Part shown: piece by piece, positions 61,927 through 64,000 of the stretch | Layout of the letters: every line of letters starts with the position of its first letter | Position numbering within the stretch: position 1 is the first letter of the stretch | Source of the DNA: Pseudolysobacter antarcticus | Lineage (GTDB): Bacteria > Pseudomonadota > Gammaproteobacteria > Xanthomonadales > Rhodanobacteraceae | Length of the DNA: 64,000 nucleotides | Assembly: GCF_004168365.1 (NCBI RefSeq) | Contig: NZ_CP035704.1 | Location: forward strand, 4,526,001-4,590,000 | Direction: 5' to 3' | The notes under the pieces: generated by a model | Told to the model about the DNA's origin: nothing | The model's database searches: none | What the model saw: the letters and a program-made list of their open reading frames with translations, nothing else | Position numbers and translations under genes: made by a program

Positions 61927-63387
61927 TCAAATCTCCTTGATACGCAGCGTGCACAGCCCGGCCACAATCAGGCTGACGCCACCGATCAGCAATGCATTGA
62001 TCGGTGCATTGGCAAAAAAAGTCTTCAGCAAAAATCCCAGCACACTGGCCGCGAGCAGTTGCGGAATCACGATGAAGAAATTGAAGATGCCCATGTACAC
62101 GCCCATTTTTTTGGCCGGCACGCTGTCCGACAACAACGCGTACGGCAACGATAGGATCGATGCCCAGGCGATGCCGACACCGACCATCGAGGCCAACAGC
62201 CAATGCGGATCGCGAATCCATAGGAACGACAGCAGGCCGATGCCGCCGAGACACAGGTTGATCAGATGCGACGAACGCAAACCGAGGCGTCGTGTCATCC
62301 ACGGAATGACGATCGCGGCGAGCGCAGCAAAACCGTTGTACGCGGCAAACAACACGCCGACCCAATTCGCGCCTTCGTTGTAGGCAAGCGACGAAGTATC
62401 TTTTGTTGCAAAGTGTACTTCTGTCACCGCGCTGGTGGTGTAGATCCACATCGCGAACAAGGCGAACCACGAAAAAAATTGCACGACCGCGAGCCGACGC
62501 ATGGTGATCGGCATCGCCTGCAGATCGGCGACGATCGTTGCGAACATGTTTTGCGAGCGGCTGAAACTCACCGCTATCTGCAGCACGCCGTAAGCAAGGA
62601 TGCCGCCAGCGAGCAGGTAGAGCTGTTTGTCGATGCGGCTCAAATACACCGCAAGCAGCGCCGCGCAACCCGCCGTCAACCACAACATGCCGGCAACACG
62701 AACCCGCGCATGTTGCAGCGGCGCACTTGGCGTACGCGGAACGGTATCGAATGAAGCCAGTGCCTCGGGTGGATATTCGCGGGTCGAAAGTACAGTCCAC
62801 GCGACCGCGCCGAACAGCGCGATCGCGCCAGCATAAAACGCGTACTTGACGGTGTCGGGAATCGCCCCCGGCGCGGCGCTGTTGGCAATACCGAGCTGCG
62901 CGAGAAACCATGGCAGCAGACTTGCCACCACTGAACCGATGCCGATAAAAAAACTCTGCATCGCGTAACCGCTCGCGCGTTGTGCTGGCGGCAATTGATC
63001 GCCGACAAACGCGCGAAACGGTTCCATGGAAATATTGATCGATGCATCCAGCAGCCACAACACGACGGCGGCAAACCACAGCGTCGGCGAATTCGGCATG
63101 GCGAACAAGGCCAGCGTGGCGAGAATCGCCCCGACCAGAAAATACGGGCGTCGCCGACCCAGCCGGCCCCAAGTGCGATCGGAAAAATAACCGACGATCG
63201 GTTGCACCAGCAACCCGGTCAGTGGTGCGGCGATCCACAAGATCGGGATGTCATCGAGACTCGCGCCGAGGGTCTGAAAAATGCGGCTGACATTCGAGTT
63301 CTGCAATGCAAAACCGAATTGCACGCCCATGAAGCCGAAGCACATGTTCCAGATTTGCCAGAAGGTCAGTTGCGGTCGCGTGGTCAT
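61927..63387 (-). CDS. MFS sugar transporter (SLC45/SUT-like, maltose or glucose uptake)
   Basis: 486 residues with 12 transmembrane helices. The start MTTRPQLTFWQIWNMCFGF and the loop 2-3 signature FSDRTWGRLGRRRPYFLVG match the bacterial SLC45/sucrose-maltose H+ symporter group found in maltodextrin loci of Caulobacter and xanthomonads. It would import maltose or glucose from the periplasm, after GH31 and amylase action. It is 1 base upstream of the amylase start and in one transcript with it. Confidence 0.92.
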   Translation of the reverse strand: MTTRPQLTFWQIWNMCFGFMGVQFGFALQNSNVSRIFQTLGASLDDIPILWIAAPLTGLLVQPIVGYFSDRTWGRLGRRRPYFLVGAILATLALFAMPNSPTLWFAAVVLWLLDASINISMEPFRAFVGDQLPPAQRASGYAMQSFFIGIGSVVASLLPWFLAQLGIANSAAPGAIPDTVKYAFYAGAIALFGAVAWTVLSTREYPPEALASFDTVPRTPSAPLQHARVRVAGMLWLTAGCAALLAVYLSRIDKQLYLLAGGILAYGVLQIAVSFSRSQNMFATIVADLQAMPITMRRLAVVQFFSWFALFAMWIYTTSAVTEVHFATKDTSSLAYNEGANWVGVLFAAYNGFAALAAIVIPWMTRRLGLRSSHLINLCLGGIGLLSFLWIRDPHWLLASMVGVGIAWASILSLPYALLSDSVPAKKMGVYMGIFNFFIVIPQLLAASVLGFLLKTFFANAPINALLIGGVSLIVAGLCTLRIKEI

Positions 63388-63389
63388 GG

Positions 63390-63397
63390 AAACGTTT
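63390..63397. promoter_or_regulatory. Possible LacI-type half/weak operator before MFS gene
   Basis: GGAAACGTTTGCC contains the 8-base palindrome AAACGTTT with central CG, two bases before the MFS start on the minus strand. The core differs from the ATACGTAT sites, so this may bind another LacI-type protein or be chance. Confidence 0.25.
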
Positions 63398-63429
63398 GCC
63401 TGAAAGTGTGATGGCGGTGGCGCTGTGAC

Positions 63430-64000
63430 TCAGTCCAGCGGCGTGATCTGCAGGTCGCCAGTGTCTGCGGCATGGATCGCACCTGACGCGCCACCTTCGC
63501 CGCCGGTGTAGCGTATGTAGTGCGCCAGCATGCTCATGTTGAAGCCGTTTTCGAGCGCGAATTCGCAGCGCTCTCCGGCCCGCGCGTTGAACGTCATCGC
63601 GGTCGACGCCTGCCAGCCCACACTGTGCGGCATCAGCAGCGGTGCAGATTGCGTATCGACGCGACCGCATTGCACCTGCAGAATTTTTTCGGCCGCCGTG
63701 ATGCCGGTATTGATCGGGCCGTGGTTATTGCGATAGTCCAGCCGCACCACATAATGCCCGCTGCGTGGTGCCGACCAAAGCCGCGGCCACACGCCTGTCA
63801 CCGGCACCGTATCGCCGACGCAGACGCTATCGCTCGGCAGCGACTCGATACCTTTGTCATCGCTGCGAGTCAGGCTGATGCATTGCTGTTCACGACGATG
63901 CGCCAAGGTTGTCGTGCCGCTGAAATTTCGCACCGCGCGATCGTTGATATACAAGTGCAGCGGCCCTGTGGTGGTGCTGCGAATTTGCCAGTGTGCACCG
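63430..64000 (-). CDS. C-terminal part of an unidentified protein of the starch locus (runs off window)
   Basis: 190 codons without a start; the frame continues past the window edge (reading GAHWQIRSTTTGPLHLYIND at the edge). The visible part looks like an all-beta appended domain: GVWPRLWSAPRSGHYVVRLD, YRNNHGPINTGITAAEKILQV and SMLAHYIRYTGGEGG. It resembles tails of carbohydrate-active enzymes such as trehalase- or glucoamylase-like proteins, but I cannot name the family. The stop is 42 bases before the MFS start, so it heads the same operon. Confidence 0.65.
   Translation of the reverse strand, partial: GAHWQIRSTTTGPLHLYINDRAVRNFSGTTTLAHRREQQCISLTRSDDKGIESLPSDSVCVGDTVPVTGVWPRLWSAPRSGHYVVRLDYRNNHGPINTGITAAEKILQVQCGRVDTQSAPLLMPHSVGWQASTAMTFNARAGERCEFALENGFNMSMLAHYIRYTGGEGGASGAIHAADTGDLQITPLD

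Overview
The window is 64 kb of GC-rich (by eye roughly 60%), densely coded chromosomal DNA. It looks like a gammaproteobacterium of the order Xanthomonadales (Lysobacterales), plausibly family Rhodanobacteraceae. The supporting signs are a bioB-bioF-bioH-bioC operon divergent from comF, a LysR-MFP-RND-OMF efflux operon, a starch/maltodextrin locus built on a TonB receptor with a SLC45-like MFS importer, and secreted proteins with a C-terminal IFRNGF-type tag. The lineage is inferred; no rRNA is present to prove it. I see no tRNA, rRNA, CRISPR array, intact insertion sequence or phage gene.

Layout. 1-4.6 kb: lipoprotein fragment, aminopeptidase N, a serine racemase/threonine dehydratase-like PLP enzyme and a DUF2214 membrane protein. 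4.6-5.7 kb: a small islet of two unrecognised genes with visibly lower GC. 5.7-11.4 kb: biotin operon bioB-bioF-bioH-bioC plus a translationally coupled EamA transporter, divergent from comF. 11.7-17.4 kb: a DUF4124-trypsin protease, a small GNAT protein, a CadC-like regulator with TPRs, a serine hydrolase and a LysR regulator. 17.5-24.2 kb: a tripartite RND efflux operon ending in a coupled short-chain dehydrogenase. 24.3-33.1 kb: a secreted delta-60 repeat protein, a lipocalin, small proteins, a two-gene five-heme cytochrome c unit, an NTF2-like lipoprotein, and a band-7/SPFH protein coupled to an unknown secreted protein.

33.3-38.2 kb is the most unusual stretch. A flavoprotein with the WxWxIP motif of flavin-dependent halogenases is followed by a convergent 931-residue mosaic surface protein (beta-helix, two 125-residue repeats, six NHL repeats). 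Beyond that lies a relict encoding the diverged C-terminus of a second copy of the flavoprotein. Another repeat fragment sits just outside the stop of the mosaic gene. The locus looks like the product of duplication and recombination.

38.3-39.8 kb: a peroxiredoxin-like protein and an iodotyrosine-deiodinase-like nitroreductase. 40-48.5 kb: an acyl-CoA catabolic regulon with an IclR regulator, an ACAD10/11-like dehydrogenase, a FadJ-type bifunctional enzyme, thiolase, MaoC hydratase and a probably heteromeric pair of acyl-CoA dehydrogenases; IclR-like boxes lie between the divergent transcripts. 48.6-52.3 kb: a detoxification-type group (VOC protein, chloroperoxidase-like hydrolase, pirin) with a divergent LysR gene and clustered palindromes.

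52.4-64 kb: a maltodextrin/starch utilisation locus. It holds a LacI regulator (probably starting at a rare AUC codon), an esterase, a TonB receptor with a strong terminator, a GH31 alpha-glucosidase, a GH13 alpha-amylase lipoprotein, an MFS sugar transporter and the C-terminus of another protein at the edge. Three ATACGTAT palindromes between and inside the divergent receptor and GH31 genes are likely operators. In the inferred pathway the amylase acts at the cell surface or periplasm, the receptor imports oligosaccharides, GH31 trims them, and the MFS carrier takes products into the cytoplasm.
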